A stretch of DNA of 64,000 bases, taken from Ceratobasidium sp. AG-K (Eukaryota > Basidiomycota > Agaricomycetes > Cantharellales > Ceratobasidiaceae). Below are positions 23,650 through 34,601 of this stretch, in pieces. The stretch lies in contig JAWNGF010000006.1 in assembly GCA_037039685.1 (NCBI GenBank), positions 310,001-374,000 of the forward strand, written 5' to 3'. Under the pieces are notes generated by a model, which was not told where the DNA came from, searched no databases, and saw only the letters and a list, made by a program, of their open reading frames with translations. The first letter of the stretch is position 1. Every line of letters starts with the position of its first letter. Position numbers and translations under genes: made by a program.

Positions 23650-26600
23650 CAACTGCACCCCCTCTGCCTTTTATCCTTCCTGGAATGTAGTTAGATGGTG
23701 TGGGAGCTTTGGGGTGTCGGCGTAGAAGGCCCTTGATGATCTTCAAAAGGTGACCAAAATCTTCCGCCCTTTGTTCTGTGTCTTCTTCACTTCCATAACC
23801 CTTCCATCTGACCCTGTAAAAGAGACCATCCTTTGTCTCCTTCCAATCCAAAATCTTGTCTACTTCATACTCTTCTTCTCCTTCTTCAGTAATTATTGGT
23901 GGTGGTCGGGGTTGGTTCTGTTTGAACTCTGTGTCTTCTATGTAAGGGCTCAGCAAGTCGATGTGGAAAACAGGGTGCACCCTCATTGTTGCTGGTAGAT
24001 TGAGCTCATAAGCGTGTGATCCTATCTTCCGTTTCACGACAAATGGTCCGTGCTTCTTGTTATCCAGTTTCTTTGAGGGTCTTTTTGTTTGGATGTTTCT
24101 TCCCAACAGCCATACTAGATCTCCTTCCTGGTACTCGTTTTTTGGTTCTTCCTCCGGGAGCCTTTGGTTTTCCATTGATGTGATAGCTTCGTCATGGATG
24201 TTACGCCATTTTTCCGTAATGGTGTTTGCTTCAGGAACCGTTGTTTCTTCTGATGAGATGTTCCACAATGGTTCCCTGCCGTAGACTATTGCAAAAGGCA
24301 AACTACCCGTTACACAGTGCTTCTGCAGATTATAGCTGAATTCCGCAATTGGTAACAAGTCTGTCCAATCATCTTGCTGGTAGTTGACAAAGGATTGCAG
24401 CCAGCCTTCTATCCATTGGTTGATTCTTTCTGTTACTCCATCTGTCTGGGGGTGGTAGGCAGTGCTGAAACTTGGGCTAGTTCCAATTCTCTCATAAACG
24501 GCCTTCATAAGTTTAGAATTGAAAGTAGTTCCTCGGTCTGAGATCATGCTTTTTGGAAAGCCATGTAGTTTCCAAACATTTGTGACAAAGAGATTTGCCA
24601 ACTCGCTTGCCATGTGAGATTCTTTGCAGGGTATGAAATGCGCCATTCTTGAGAAGCGGTCCACCACTACCATGATGCTGTCTGACCCTTTGGACCTTGG
24701 CAGTTTTACTACAAAGTTGAAAGCTATGTCTTCCCAGGGACCCTTTGGAATTTCTAAGGGCTTGATTGGTACTATTGACCTTGATTCCTTTGTTTGTTGG
24801 CAGGTTTCACAGGATTCCACGTATCTGTTTACGCTTTGCTTCATCCCTGGCCAGAAGTATCTTCTTGCTATAAGTTCCAACATCCTGGCTTGTCCCTGAT
24901 GCCCTGCAATCCTTGAGTCGTGGTGTAGTTGCATGATGGACAGTCTGGCTTCCTTATCTTCTGGGACGTAAATCTTCCCTTCGTACCATATTAGTCCCTC
25001 TTTGAAGTCATAATCCTTTGCGCTATGTTGCAGGGTTCTTGGTAACATTTCCCTCGAGTCGCAGATTTCCTTGATTTTTGCCAGTCCTTCATCGGTTTCC
25101 TGTGCTTCTTTGATAGTTGCCATAATGTCCATGTCCAACTGCCCCACAAATCCTCTGAATTTTTCAGCGGATATCATAATTTGTTCCAGTGTGGGAATAT
25201 CCTCGTGGTCCAATCATCTTGACAACAGATCCGGTTTAGACAAAAGGATCCCAGGACGGTATATGATATCAAAGTTGTAGGAAGCCAGTATTTGATGCCA
25301 TCTTGCGTGTCGACGGTTGAACGTTCTTGCTTCCTTCCAGAACTGTAGGTTCCTGTGATCGGTGTAGATAGTGATCGGATCCTTTGTTCCCTCAAGGTAT
25401 AATCTCCAATGTGTCAATGATTATATGATCGCCATAAGTTCCTTGTCATGGACGTCATAGTTGAGCTGGGCTTCATTGAAGGATTTCGACAGGAACGCTA
25501 TAGGATGTAGGTAGCCATCGTCTTGTCTTTGAGATAGGATTGCCCCCATTGCTACTCCACTTGCATCTGTTTCCAGAAAAAAAGGTTTCTCAGGGTCAGG
25601 ATGGCGTAGTGTGGGCTCCTTGCTAATTTCTGTTTTCAGGGCCTCAAAAGCCTCCTGTTGATCCTTTTCCCATTTCCATTTGTTATCCTTTCTTGTCAGG
25701 GTTGTCAAAGGTTTTGCTAAACGGCTAAAGTTTGGTACAAATCTTCAGTAGAAGTTTGCAAATCCTAAGAACACCTGAACCTGTTTGACCGTTTTTGGTT
25801 CCTTCCATTCCTTTATTGCCTTGACCTTCTCTTCTTCCATAGAGATGCCAGAATCACTGATTCCAAGTCCGGTATATGTAAGCCTGGTGACAAAGAATTC
25901 GCATTTTGGGAGCTTTGCAAAAAGGTTTTCATCCAGTAAGATCTTCAGCACCTTCCTAACATCTATAGTATGTTGGCTTCTGTTTTTAGAGAAGACTAAG
26001 ATGTCGTCAATGTATACTATGACGCATACGTCGATAAGGTCGTGGAAGATGTGGTTCATGTATCTTTGGAAAATGGCGGAAGCATTTTTTAGTCCAAATG
26101 GCATGACAATGTATTTGAATAGTCCTTCCTTGGTTCTGAAGGCTGTCTTCCATTCGTCCCCTTCCCTAATTCTGATATTGTTGAAACCCATGCGTAGGTC
26201 AATCTTGGAGAAAATTTTTGCATCCTTGATTTTATCCAGAAGGTCTTCCATTAAGGGCATTGGAAACCTGTCGTCCTTTGTAATGGCGTTTACTCCTCTG
26301 AGGTCCTGAACAAGCCGTAGTTGTTGCACTGCTTCTGGATTCTTTGGATCAATAGGTTTTTTGACAAAGAAACAAGGTGACGTGATGGGGGATTTGCTAG
26401 GTCGAATTTTCCCAGCAGCGATTTCCTCATCCAAGTACTCCCTTAGTGCAATTGATTCAGCCGGTGAGAGCGGGATGGGTCTGGCCGGTTTTGGAAGTTC
26501 AGCCCCTTCCTTGAAGTCGATGGCGCAATTGTATGGGCAATGATCCGGAATTATTTTGAACTTTTCTTTGCTAAACACGTCGGCAAATTCCTTGAATTCT

Positions 26601-27049
26601 TCCGGTAGGTCGTCTATTGAGGCCGTTCTTGCCTGTATGGGTTCTGGTCACCATGATATGTGCTTTGTTTTCCAGTCAATATTGGGGTTTGCTTCTTCTA
26701 ACCATTCAAGTCCTAAAATGAGCTTGGTTTCTCCAGTAGGCATAGTGAAAAAGATTTGCTTGAAGGGTTTTCCTTCTATGTCCAGTACAAGCTTGGCTTT
26801 GAAGCGTATTTGGTGCAAGAGTTCTTTTCCCTGGATGCCAATTACTTTTTGTGGAGAGGGAAGTTCAATGAGAGGAATGTTGTTGGAGCAGGCCCAAGAG
26901 ATGTCCATAAAGTTTTTCGAAGCTCCTGAATTGATGAGGGTAGGGACAGGTTCTGTGATTCCGGCAATGTTTGTGTAAACAATGGTTGATTTGTTTGTTG
27001 CTCTACAGTACATTGTTTCCATTGCCGGTTCTTTGGTCTCTCCACACAC
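23650..27049 (-). pseudogene. Element A pol: protease, RT, RNase H, integrase, chromodomain
   Basis: A single reading frame with four nonsense codons (near 26648, 25745, 25421, 25214) and no frameshift. Order on the minus strand: retropepsin (about 26930, LINSGASKNF, where the catalytic Asp is Asn), reverse transcriptase (26578-25745, YIDD motif intact), RNase H (25700-25215, TDAS and TDHRN), integrase (H-H-C-C zinc finger near 24830-24780, then AFNFV where the first catalytic Asp is Asn, ISDRG, and the Glu in TDGVTER), and a chromodomain (about 23870-23720, YEVDKILDW). Both lost acidic residues fit GAT-to-AAT changes. RT and integrase copy the RNA and insert the cDNA; this copy cannot do so. 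Confidence 0.9.
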
Positions 27050-27051
27050 AG

Positions 27052-29034
27052 TTAGAGGGAGACCCCTTCTTTTCCCGAGTCTTCTATGATTGTAGCTTCT
27101 CTTCCCTTTATGCTGGGCTCAGTTGTTATCCATTCCTTGGACAAGCATTTGAGCAAACGGTGACCTTCTTGACCGCACTTCAGACATCGATTTGATGCTA
27201 TTCTCGCCTTGTATACTTTGTCTGGAAGCTGTTTTGTAGAGGTTTGCCCAGTAGTGGTCGATTGGGGTGTTTTCTTTCCGGTGGATGCTTTAATCTGTTG
27301 CAATTTCTGGTCAATGGAGATCGCAAGAGTGATCCATTGGTTAAGGTTAAGGTGTCTTTCAGTTCCATCCTCATTGATAAGGGAAAGTTCAAATCATGCC
27401 AATTCTGTTTTGATCTCCGGCTTGAGTCCTTCCTTGAATTGGTTGATAAGGGCTTCTTCCCCCAATTCACATCTACCATGTGAAATCGGAATTCTGTCGC
27501 ATAGTTTGCTGCCGAGTTGACTTGTTTGCTTTTTCAGATATCGGCTTCTGCCTTAGCCTTCTTGTTAGGGTTGCTAAATTGTTCCATGAAGTGCGATTTG
27601 AATGTTTCCCATGACGTTAGGTTTGGGTCGGGTACTCCATTGTTCATGGATCGGAGCAGCACCTGTGCCCAATGTGTGGCGGATCTGTTATCCGATTTAA
27701 AATTTGCTAGCGCTTCTCTAATCCGTTCTTGTCCCGAGCTGTATTGGTCGCCCAACCTGACAAAGTAGCTCTCCATCTGGATGATGAACATTTCTGCTCC
27801 TTCTCCTTTCTTCCCATTGAAAGCTTCTGGTCTAGTTACTTTTGGACGCCTGTTTTCTCTTCTGTTGTCAGGGTTTTCAGAAAGCTGACGTAGCCTTTGT
27901 TCCAATTTGTCGATCCTGGTAGATTCTGCTTTGGGGTGGGGGGGTGATACAGTGTGTAGGGATGCTTCATCCATCTGTTCACGCATGTTGTTGATTGTTT
28001 CTTGTATGGTGTTAATTTGTCTGAATGCAATCCTTCTGTCTTCCCTTAGCCCTTCTAGTCCTTGGGTGACTGCTTCGTTCCAGGCTAACTGCGCCTGCCT
28101 TGTGGTGTTAAGATCCTCCTGTACATTGTTTACCAATCCTTGTGTGTGTGTGACTTCGTTTCTTAGGCGGATTACGTCTTGTCCGACCAGGAAGCTGTTG
28201 TGTTCACTGTTTCGTGCGGCAGTCAGGACATCTGTCAGGGTTCCTTGTAGGTTGTTGAGGGAATCGTTGAAGATTTGTTGGTTGTTAGCCAACACTTGGG
28301 TAGATTGTTCTAACCCGCTGAGTCTTCTATCGATTGTTATCCTCATTCCATCAATAATCCTTAAGAGTGCGTTGTGCCTTCCAAGGTGAAGATCGTCGAG
28401 GTCGTCAAGATTGTTGATCATGGTCCTATTGCTGGAGCTAGAACTTGAGCTGGGAATCCCAGGGACGTCTTGTCCTTCCATTGCTGTTGCTTGCTGCAAA
28501 TACCCTTGTGGTACATATGGCGGTGCTGGGTTGACAGGTGTCACAGCCTGAGAGCTTATTGGGATCGGACCGGCATTGGTGATAGTTCCTGCAATCTGGG
28601 GTACTTGGGAAGCGTTGGAAATGTGCGGCGTAGGGGGGGGGTCTGATAGGAACAAGGGATACGCCCCCGTGAGCTTCAGGCTGAGGGGAAAAAAACTGTC
28701 TTCTGGATCCCATAGGCCATAGTGGACGTGATGGGCCTGGAGTTACATTTGAGATAGGGATTCAAATTGTAACCGGTGTAGGGTCTTCGGTAATATCGCC
28801 TGGTTCTCTAGTAACAATGGTGGGTTCTTCTTGTATGACTGAAACGTTCTCAGTGTTGAATGTTCCGGGCATAGAGGCTTGGCTTTGTGGGCAAGACCTT
28901 GCTGGTCCTCCGGCCCGTGCTTGTGCGATATCTTGCTTGTTGAGGGAACTTGTAGGTCTTGAAGCTCTACTTGGTCCTCTCCTTATTGATACTGGTGTTG
29001 CAAGATGCAATCCGGTGTCCTCCTGAATGGACAT
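27052..29034 (-). pseudogene. Element A gag with zinc knuckle
   Basis: Begins at ATG 29034 (MSIQEDTG). After a stop near 28762 the frame changes near 28655 to a long coiled-coil-rich segment (28655-27534) carrying the retrotransposon gag domain, then changes again after a G run near 27450. The C-terminal CCHC zinc knuckle CLKCGQEGHRLLKC lies at about 27190-27150. Gag normally forms the particle that packages the element RNA. The frame changes and stops make this copy defective. Confidence 0.85.
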
Positions 29035-29056
29035 GATTGTTAAGCTTGTTTTGTAA

Positions 29057-29522
29057 TGTTGTAAGCTACTTCTTTGTGGCTATGAGACAAGCCACGAGGG
29101 AGAGTGGACGGCACTAAGACCTAAGTGACCTCTTGAACCACAACACACTTAAGTGTCTGTAGGCTCTAAAGGGTAGGGGTGGTTCCAAGTGTCACTCAAA
29201 GGGATGTTTTGACAAGACAAAACAAGCTGGGGTTACCAGACTTGTTGGTCCTCTATATATATTCAAGAAATGGCCAAGTCATACAAGGCGCAGCCACATG
29301 AGTCACACAAACAGCCAGTCAGGAGTGTCCATGTGAGTCATGCTGTATAAACAGACATGACTCATACAAAGCACAGCCGTGTTACGCGATGTAACAGAAT
29401 AACCACAAGGACGTGGCAACGCGGCACAAGGAAAGACAAACAACATACAAACAGGGCAACAAAAGAGAGAACAGACGGGCGAGGCACAAGACAAGTCTGA
29501 TGGAGTGAGCTGGCTCACGACA
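29057..29522 (-). repeat. Element A LTR (5' LTR in coding sense)
   Basis: 466 bases, TGTTGTAAGC to CTCACGACA, same length as 22298-22763. TATATATAT at about 29253 is the likely core promoter region. Confidence 0.92.
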
Positions 29523-29791
29523 CTGTGCTTCTCTCTGACTCTTGCTTTTGCCTTGTTCTCTCTCCTTTGTTGCCTTCTATCTATTGTACATAGCCACACT
29601 AGATAGTATATATACCAGTGACACAAGTCTTGTCTCTACAAGACTTGTTCTCTTGTTGTTTTTCCCCAATCACTCATTGCGTGACTTACTTAGGCCTTAG
29701 TGCTGTACATTTGACCTTTGTTGTTGTCCCAACCCCCTCTTCTCACTACCTGTGGAGTCTTGGCCTCCAAGGTTTGGTTAGGGTTGTGACA

Positions 29792-30207
29792 CTAGAACAA
29801 GTCTTCTTGCCCTTGTTGCAGATACAGCCTTTGTTGCTGTCGGAACCAGGTCTTTTATCACCAGGTTATCTCTGAGCACTGCACACCCTTCTTCATTGAT
29901 TAGCTGATCTCCCCAACTGTCCCCCTGCATCATTTACACCTTGAGGCACATTGCAGCTTGCATCCATTAGCTTGTTGACAACATCCCCTATCCTCTAATA
30001 TCATGGAGCTGTTGCCACCTAATCAGGAAGCACCACTCATATATTCTATTGGAACAAGGATCTTGGGTACTCTTGCACTGAACCTACCATTGACTAGGTT
30101 CCCCCTAAAACACTCCATCTCTACCCAGGGGATATTTCTCTATTACCACTAGCCACTGTTGGTTGAAGCGCACCAAGAAGCACACTTATTATAGCACATG
30201 CCACCAG
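29792..30207. other. Non-coding spacer between inverted B LTRs
   Basis: 416 bases separating LTR B1 (forward) from LTR B3 (reverse). No ORF or known repeat recognised. Confidence 0.4.
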
Positions 30208-30267
30208 TGTCACAACCCTAACTGAACCTTGGAGGCTGAGACTCCACAGGTAGTGAGGATGGGGGTT

Positions 30268-30723
30268 TGTCGTAAGCTTCTTCTTGGTGGCTATGAGACA
30301 AGCTGCAAGGGAGAGTGGACAGCGCTGAGACCTAAGTGACCTCTTGAACCACAACACACTTAAGTGTCTGTAGGCTCTTGAGGGTAGGGGTGGTTCTAAG
30401 TGTCACTCAAAGGGGATGTTTTGACAAGACAAAACAAGCTGGGGTTACCAGGCTTGTTGGTCCTCTATATATATTCAGAAAGTGGCCAAGTCATACAAGG
30501 CGCAGCCACACGAGTCATACACAGCAGCCAGTCAGGAGTGTCCATGTGAGTCCTGCTGTATGAACAGACATGACTTGTACAAAGCACAGCCGCATTACAC
30601 AGAGTAACAGAGACAACCACAAGAAGGTGGCAACGCGGCAAACAGAAATGGAAACACAACACAAAGGGGGGCACAGGCAGGCAAGACAACAGACGAGACA
30701 ATGGAGCAAGCTGGCTCACGACA
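30268..30723 (-). repeat. Solo LTR of element A family
   Basis: TGTCGTAAGC to CTCACGACA, 456 bases, close to the element A LTRs. Flanks are GGGTT (30263-30267) and GGGTG (30724-30728), a target duplication with one mismatch. Comparison with B2 shows the uninterrupted site was GGGTT followed by GGGATGATG, so the right copy has changed. It arose by recombination between two LTRs of an inserted element. Confidence 0.85.
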
Positions 30724-30872
30724 GGGTGGGGATGATGACAAAGGTCAAATGTACAGCACTAAGGCCTAAGTAAGTCACATGATGAGTGATTGGGGAAAAA
30801 TGACAAGAGAACAAGTCTTGTTGAGACAAGACTTGTGTCGCTGGTATATATACTAACTACTGTGGCTATGTA

Positions 30873-30900
30873 CTACGGCTGACATAAAGTATTTGGACAC
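30873..30900 (+). repeat. Tc1 left terminal inverted repeat
   Basis: 28 bases beginning CTACGGCTGACATAAAG; pairs with 32129-32156, with one mismatch at the fourth base. Confidence 0.92.
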
Positions 30901-31020
30901 GTGACTCATTGCTGTTGTCCGAGGACACACTTTTCCCTGGTAACATTGGCATGTGTTGCTCATCTGTAAAATTGATACATTTAATATATACACTGGACAC
31001 AGAATAATTGATTGGGGATC

Positions 31021-32085
31021 CTAAAATTTTGTTGGGCCACCTTTGGCTGCCTTTACAGCTCTCACATGAGCATCCATCTGTCTGGTATGCTTGTTAATGT
31101 CTTTGACCGTGATCGAGTCCCAAGCCATTTGCACGGCTTCCCAAAGGGCTTGAATGTTTCTTCGAGAGCTAGGGATTGCAGCTACACGGGATTTGAGGAG
31201 CTGTCATAATGGCTCAATGGGATTCAAATCGGGTGAACTGGGTGGGTGAGGAAACTGGCGGATACCAAGTTTTTGACAAGCCTTTTTTGCAGTGGGCCCT
31301 CTATGTGCTGGGGCCCCATCTTCGACCACTAGGATCTCTTGCCCCCGTTCTGCTTGTAGTTCCATCCAAAAGTCTTTCAGCAGTCTGTCAAGGATTTGTG
31401 TGGTGTATCCTTCTGCAGTTAGTCCACCACCTGATCATCGACCATTCTTGTTGACTTTATACGGCGCAGTCTCGAGTTGCACAATGGGTCCCTTTTTGTT
31501 ATGGGCAATGCATCCCCATAGGGCTATCGATTGGCGACCACTTCGGAAGGTGTATGCCATGCAGCCTGGGCGGTATTCCTCCCCAGGTTTCTGAGTGACA
31601 CAAACTTGCCCCGGCCTCTCCCCCGTCTCAATAGTCACCTAGTCAACCCATATTAGGTTGTTCCATGAGCGCCCTGCATTGCGCTTTGCCCATAGCTTGC
31701 GTTGCGCAATTGCATTTGGGCTAAGGTACGTTTTTTTTTGAGCAATACGGCGGCGGTACCCAGACCAATTGGCAACTGCACAAACTTGGCGCTTGGTGAC
31801 AAAGCCTAGGTTGTCTGATACCAGTCTATATGCTTTGTCCCTATTCTTTAGCACCTCATGAATGATTCGATGCCATGTACGGGGTGAAATTACGGGTGGC
31901 TGGCCAGATCAATGACAAGGGGTGACAGTGTGGTATTTCCAATACTGAGAATATATGTACTGTGCTGTGGGCTTGGGAATGCCAGTGATTTGGGTGATTT
32001 CACGGTAAGATTTGTCGGCCTCTCGAAGGGCAATAACGCGGCCTTGATCAAAGGCCAGTACCTCAGGCCTGCGGTGTGTGGGCAT
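31021..32085 (-). pseudogene. Tc1-family transposase, 355 codons, four nonsense codons
   Basis: Runs from ATG 32085 to the stop at 31021 in one frame with no indels, but with stops in the contexts PCH-stop-SGQ, WVD-stop-VTI, NGR-stop-SGG and PIEPL-stop-QLL. The N-terminal helix-turn-helix is clear (READKSYREITQITGIPKPT). The DDE catalytic triad is recognisable: Asp in IWVD, Asp in VVEDGAPAHRG, and the acidic residue in SSPDLNPIEPL. The product would cut and paste the element at TA sites. The stops look like transitions from CGA or TGG, with the TAG least certain. Apart from them the protein looks complete. Confidence 0.9.
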
Positions 32086-32128
32086 GGCAGGATGTAAGAT
32101 TGGGTATTTGATTTTGGCTCACATGAGA

Positions 32129-32156
32129 GTGTCCAAATACTTTATGTCAGCCTTAG
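32129..32156 (-). repeat. Tc1 right terminal inverted repeat
   Basis: 28 bases ending CAGCCTTAG, the reverse complement of the left end apart from one base. Confidence 0.92.
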
Positions 32157-32424
32157 TACAATAGGAAGCAAGTGACAAAGGAAACCAAAAAGAGAAAAGA
32201 CAAGAGTCCAAGAGAAGCCAGGACAAGACAAAGGAAACAAGACAAGTCCATGGACACCAAGGAGACAGGAGAACAGGCCAGGCAGGCATGTCCCATGCAC
32301 ATGGCTTACAGAGGGGCAACTAAATGCACCACAGCAAGCAGAACAAGACCAAACACAAGGCAAACAGAAGAAGGGAAAGAGAAGAAGAAAAGATCATGAC
32401 ACTACCCCCCCTTCTAGGCTGGGC

Positions 32425-32925
32425 TCACTCTACCAGAGACAAATCAGATGACCTGCAACTAACCAAAACAAATTCCTCCTCATTGTTCAACACCAATGGG
32501 TCTTCCACTGTCCCAGTACCATTCCAGACGTCCTCCTCGTTGTCATCCATCAAGTCAATGATGGGCTCTTGGCGCCCAGGGCCCTTGGTGAGGTTGATGA
32601 CCTAGAAGGGGTCTTGGAGACCCAACCTGGAACGTCCCAAGGTGTCCATGATTTCCCAGGCATCATAAATGTCCTGAGCCTTATGGGCAATCCAATTGTT
32701 CCACTGGACAAGGGGGTGGCCAACAAAGGAGCAAGGGGGATGGCAGTGACATGAGCAGGCCCCAATGATGAAGTAGAAGGCCTGCTGTAACCCAGAGTGC
32801 CAATACTGGCCATTTCTGGAGGGGGGGATGACTTCAAGCGGACACTTGAAGGAGGCCAAGCATGTGTAGAGGTCCTGGTAGATGCAGACCATGCAGGTGT
32901 TGGGGGAAAGGGTAGGGGTGGACAT
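32425..32925 (-). pseudogene. Third ORF of gypsy B, one in-frame stop
   Basis: 167-codon frame from ATG 32925 (MSTPTLSPNTCM) to TGA at 32425, broken by a single TAG at about 32602. The first part is rich in Cys and His (CSCHCHPPC) and Trp; the end is acidic (DLMDDNEEDVW). It lies between the chromodomain and the polypurine tract, as in element A. No family recognised. The Cys/His cluster could bind metal, but that is speculative. Confidence 0.45.
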
Positions 32926-32999
32926 TGCACCATGAGTGAAGCAAGAGTAGGAGGTGGGTTTAGTGCAGGTGGGAGGAAAGTAAAAACTTTTGGATGGGG

Positions 33000-33948
33000 G
33001 ACTTGGATGCTAGCAGCCTCTTTTATTTGTTTTGAGTGCTGGATGGGCCATTCTTCTTTCTCTTTGGCCGCCGAATTATCCTGTGTTTCCTCATGGCAAC
33101 GCTTTCTGGTTACCTTAGAAATTTCCTTGATGGCTTCAGGGTGTTCCAAGTGGAACTCCTTAACAAGTTCTGATGCGTTGCCAAGGTTCTCCAGGGGCTC
33201 CCAGGAGTTGTGTTCCGCTGTATACCCCTTCCATTTGACAAAGTATTCCAAAACTCCCTTCTTGATTCTGGAGCTCTGTATTTTTTCAACCTCATATTCC
33301 TCCTCCCCTTCAGGTGTTTCTATAGGGGGGGGGGGGTGGTTCCACATGGCAACCCTCAATCTTGTCCTCCTCATACTTGGCCAGTCACAAGATGTTGACT
33401 ACCGGGTGCATGCTCATGGAAGGTGGGAGTTCCAGTTGATATGCATTCCTTCCTACTGCCTCCAGAATTGTGAATGGTCCAAGGCGTTTATGCAAGAGTT
33501 TCAGGGACAGTCAATTGGTTGTGATATGATTGTGGCTGAGCCAAACTTTATTGCCTATGATGAAGGAACCTTCCTGACACTTTCAATCTGCATAATCCTT
33601 GTCCCGTTCCTTGCTCAGGATGAGGCTGGCCTGGCTTCTTCCAGGTTGTCTTGGATCCATTGTGTGTGGGCAGTGGCTTCTGGCACTGATCCATCTTCTA
33701 CTGGAGTTCCTTCAATTGATGGGTGGCAAGCCGTGTTGGCAAAGAAAGGGGTCATGCCAATGCTGGAGTGAAAAGAGTTGTTGTATGCAAATTTGGCAAA
33801 CGGTAGTAGTGATGCCCAATCATGCTGTCTGAATGAGCAATACGTCTGAATGAAGGCTTTGACCATTTGATTGATGCACTCTGTTTGTCTGTCAGTTTCA
33901 GGGTGATGTGCAGTGGAGAGTCTGGGCTGAATGTTAAAGGCTTGATAG
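33000..33948 (-). pseudogene. Gypsy B pol fragment: integrase C-terminus and chromodomain
   Basis: From 33948 leftward: the end of the integrase core (HHPETDRQTECINQ, then QHDWASLLPFAKFAYNN near 33840-33780), a stretch with several stops, then a chromodomain (33330-33130, YEVEKIQSS ... YFVKWKGYTAEHNSWEPL). Upstream gag, protease and RT are absent because the fragment stops at LTR B2. Stops such as those around 33615-33400 make it non-functional. Confidence 0.8.
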
Positions 33949-34394
33949 TGTCACAACCTTTTCTTGTTCTTCCCTTCTTTGTTCTGTTTGCCTTGTGTTT
34001 GGTCTTGTTCTCCTTGTCTTGGCGCATATAGTTGCCTTTGTGTGAGCCATGATTGCGGGACATGCCTGCCTGGCCTGTTCCTTTTTCTCCTTGGAGTCCA
34101 TGGACTTACCTTGTTTCCTTTGTCTCGCCTTTGCTTCTCTTGGACTCTTGCTTTCTCTTGTTTACAATCCCTTTGTCACCTGCTCTCTATTGTACATAGC
34201 CACAGTAGAAAGTATATATACCAGCGACACAAGTCTTGCTCCCACAAGACTTGTTCTCTTGTCTTTTTCCCCATCACTCATTGTGTGACTCACTTAGGCC
34301 TTAGTGCCATACATTTGACCTTTGTCATCATCCCAACCCCCATCCTCACTGCCTGTGGAGTCTTGGCCTCCAAGGTTTGGCTAGGGTTGTGACA
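33949..34394 (+). repeat. LTR of gypsy family B (copy B2)
   Basis: 446 bases, TGTCACAACC to GGTTGTGACA, uninterrupted and so the best reference for the family. Orientation is opposite to B3. Flanks GATAG and ACATG do not match, so it is not a clean solo insertion. It truncates the gypsy B pol fragment on its left. Confidence 0.8.
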
Positions 34395-34601
34395 ACATGC
34401 CTCAAAGTGGTACAATACATATGTGGCCAATCAGGCACCACACTCAGTCAGTAAAACACAAAGACCTTCTAGTTGGAAGTTCTAGAAGGTCAATCTTTCC
34501 AAGAGAAAGATCTAGAAGACAGTGCAGCCATATGGGCCACAGTGACACATCATCCATACACCTCACAAAACAAGGGAGAGGGCCACATCTATGCACATAG
34601 G

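Larger units (their letters stand above)
22298..29522 (-). mobile_element. Complete Ty3/gypsy (chromovirus) retrotransposon, element A
   Basis: 7225-base element with two 466-base LTRs, flanked by the target duplication CTGTG at 22293-22297 and 29523-29527. Coding sequence is on the minus strand in the order gag (29034-27052), protease-RT-RNase H-integrase-chromodomain (27049 to about 23650), then a third ORF (23570-22806). A polypurine tract (TTAGGGGGGAGTAA on the sense strand) adjoins the 3' LTR at 22764. The LTRs differ at about 17 positions, nearly all transitions. Nonsense codons and frameshifts make it unable to produce its own proteins. Confidence 0.92.
22113..29791 (+). mobile_element. 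LTR of gypsy family B (copy B1), split by element A
   Basis: Starts TGTCACAACC and ends GGTTGTGACA. 22113-22297 and 29523-29791 together match copy B2 (33949-34394) along their length, including the TATATATACC core and the two ACAAGACTTG/CAAGTCTTG blocks. Gypsy element A (22298-29522) sits inside it. I could not match five-base flanking duplications for this copy, so it may be truncated or rearranged rather than a clean solo LTR. Confidence 0.7.
30873..32156 (-). mobile_element. Tc1/mariner DNA transposon
   Basis: 1284 bases with 28-base terminal inverted repeats that differ at one position (core GGCTGACATAAAGTATTTGG), flanked by TA at 30871-30872 and 32157-32158. The B2 LTR gives the empty site (CTATGTACAATAG), confirming a TA insertion. 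It carries one transposase gene on the minus strand. Confidence 0.93.
30208..32401 (-). mobile_element. LTR of gypsy family B (copy B3, reverse), carrying two later insertions
   Basis: Reads TGTCACAACCCTAAC at 30208 and ends ATCATGACA at 32401, the reverse complement of B1 and B2. It is interrupted by a solo A LTR (30268-30723) and a Tc1 element (30873-32156); removing both restores a continuous B LTR. A sense-strand polypurine tract (AGAAGGGGGGGTAG) lies just right of 32401, so this is the 3' LTR of the minus-strand gypsy B fragment at 32402-33948. Confidence 0.75.

Noticed and set aside
22298..29522. Element A as an active retrotransposon
   Set aside because: Four stops in pol, gag frame changes and loss of two catalytic Asp residues make it defective despite perfect ends.
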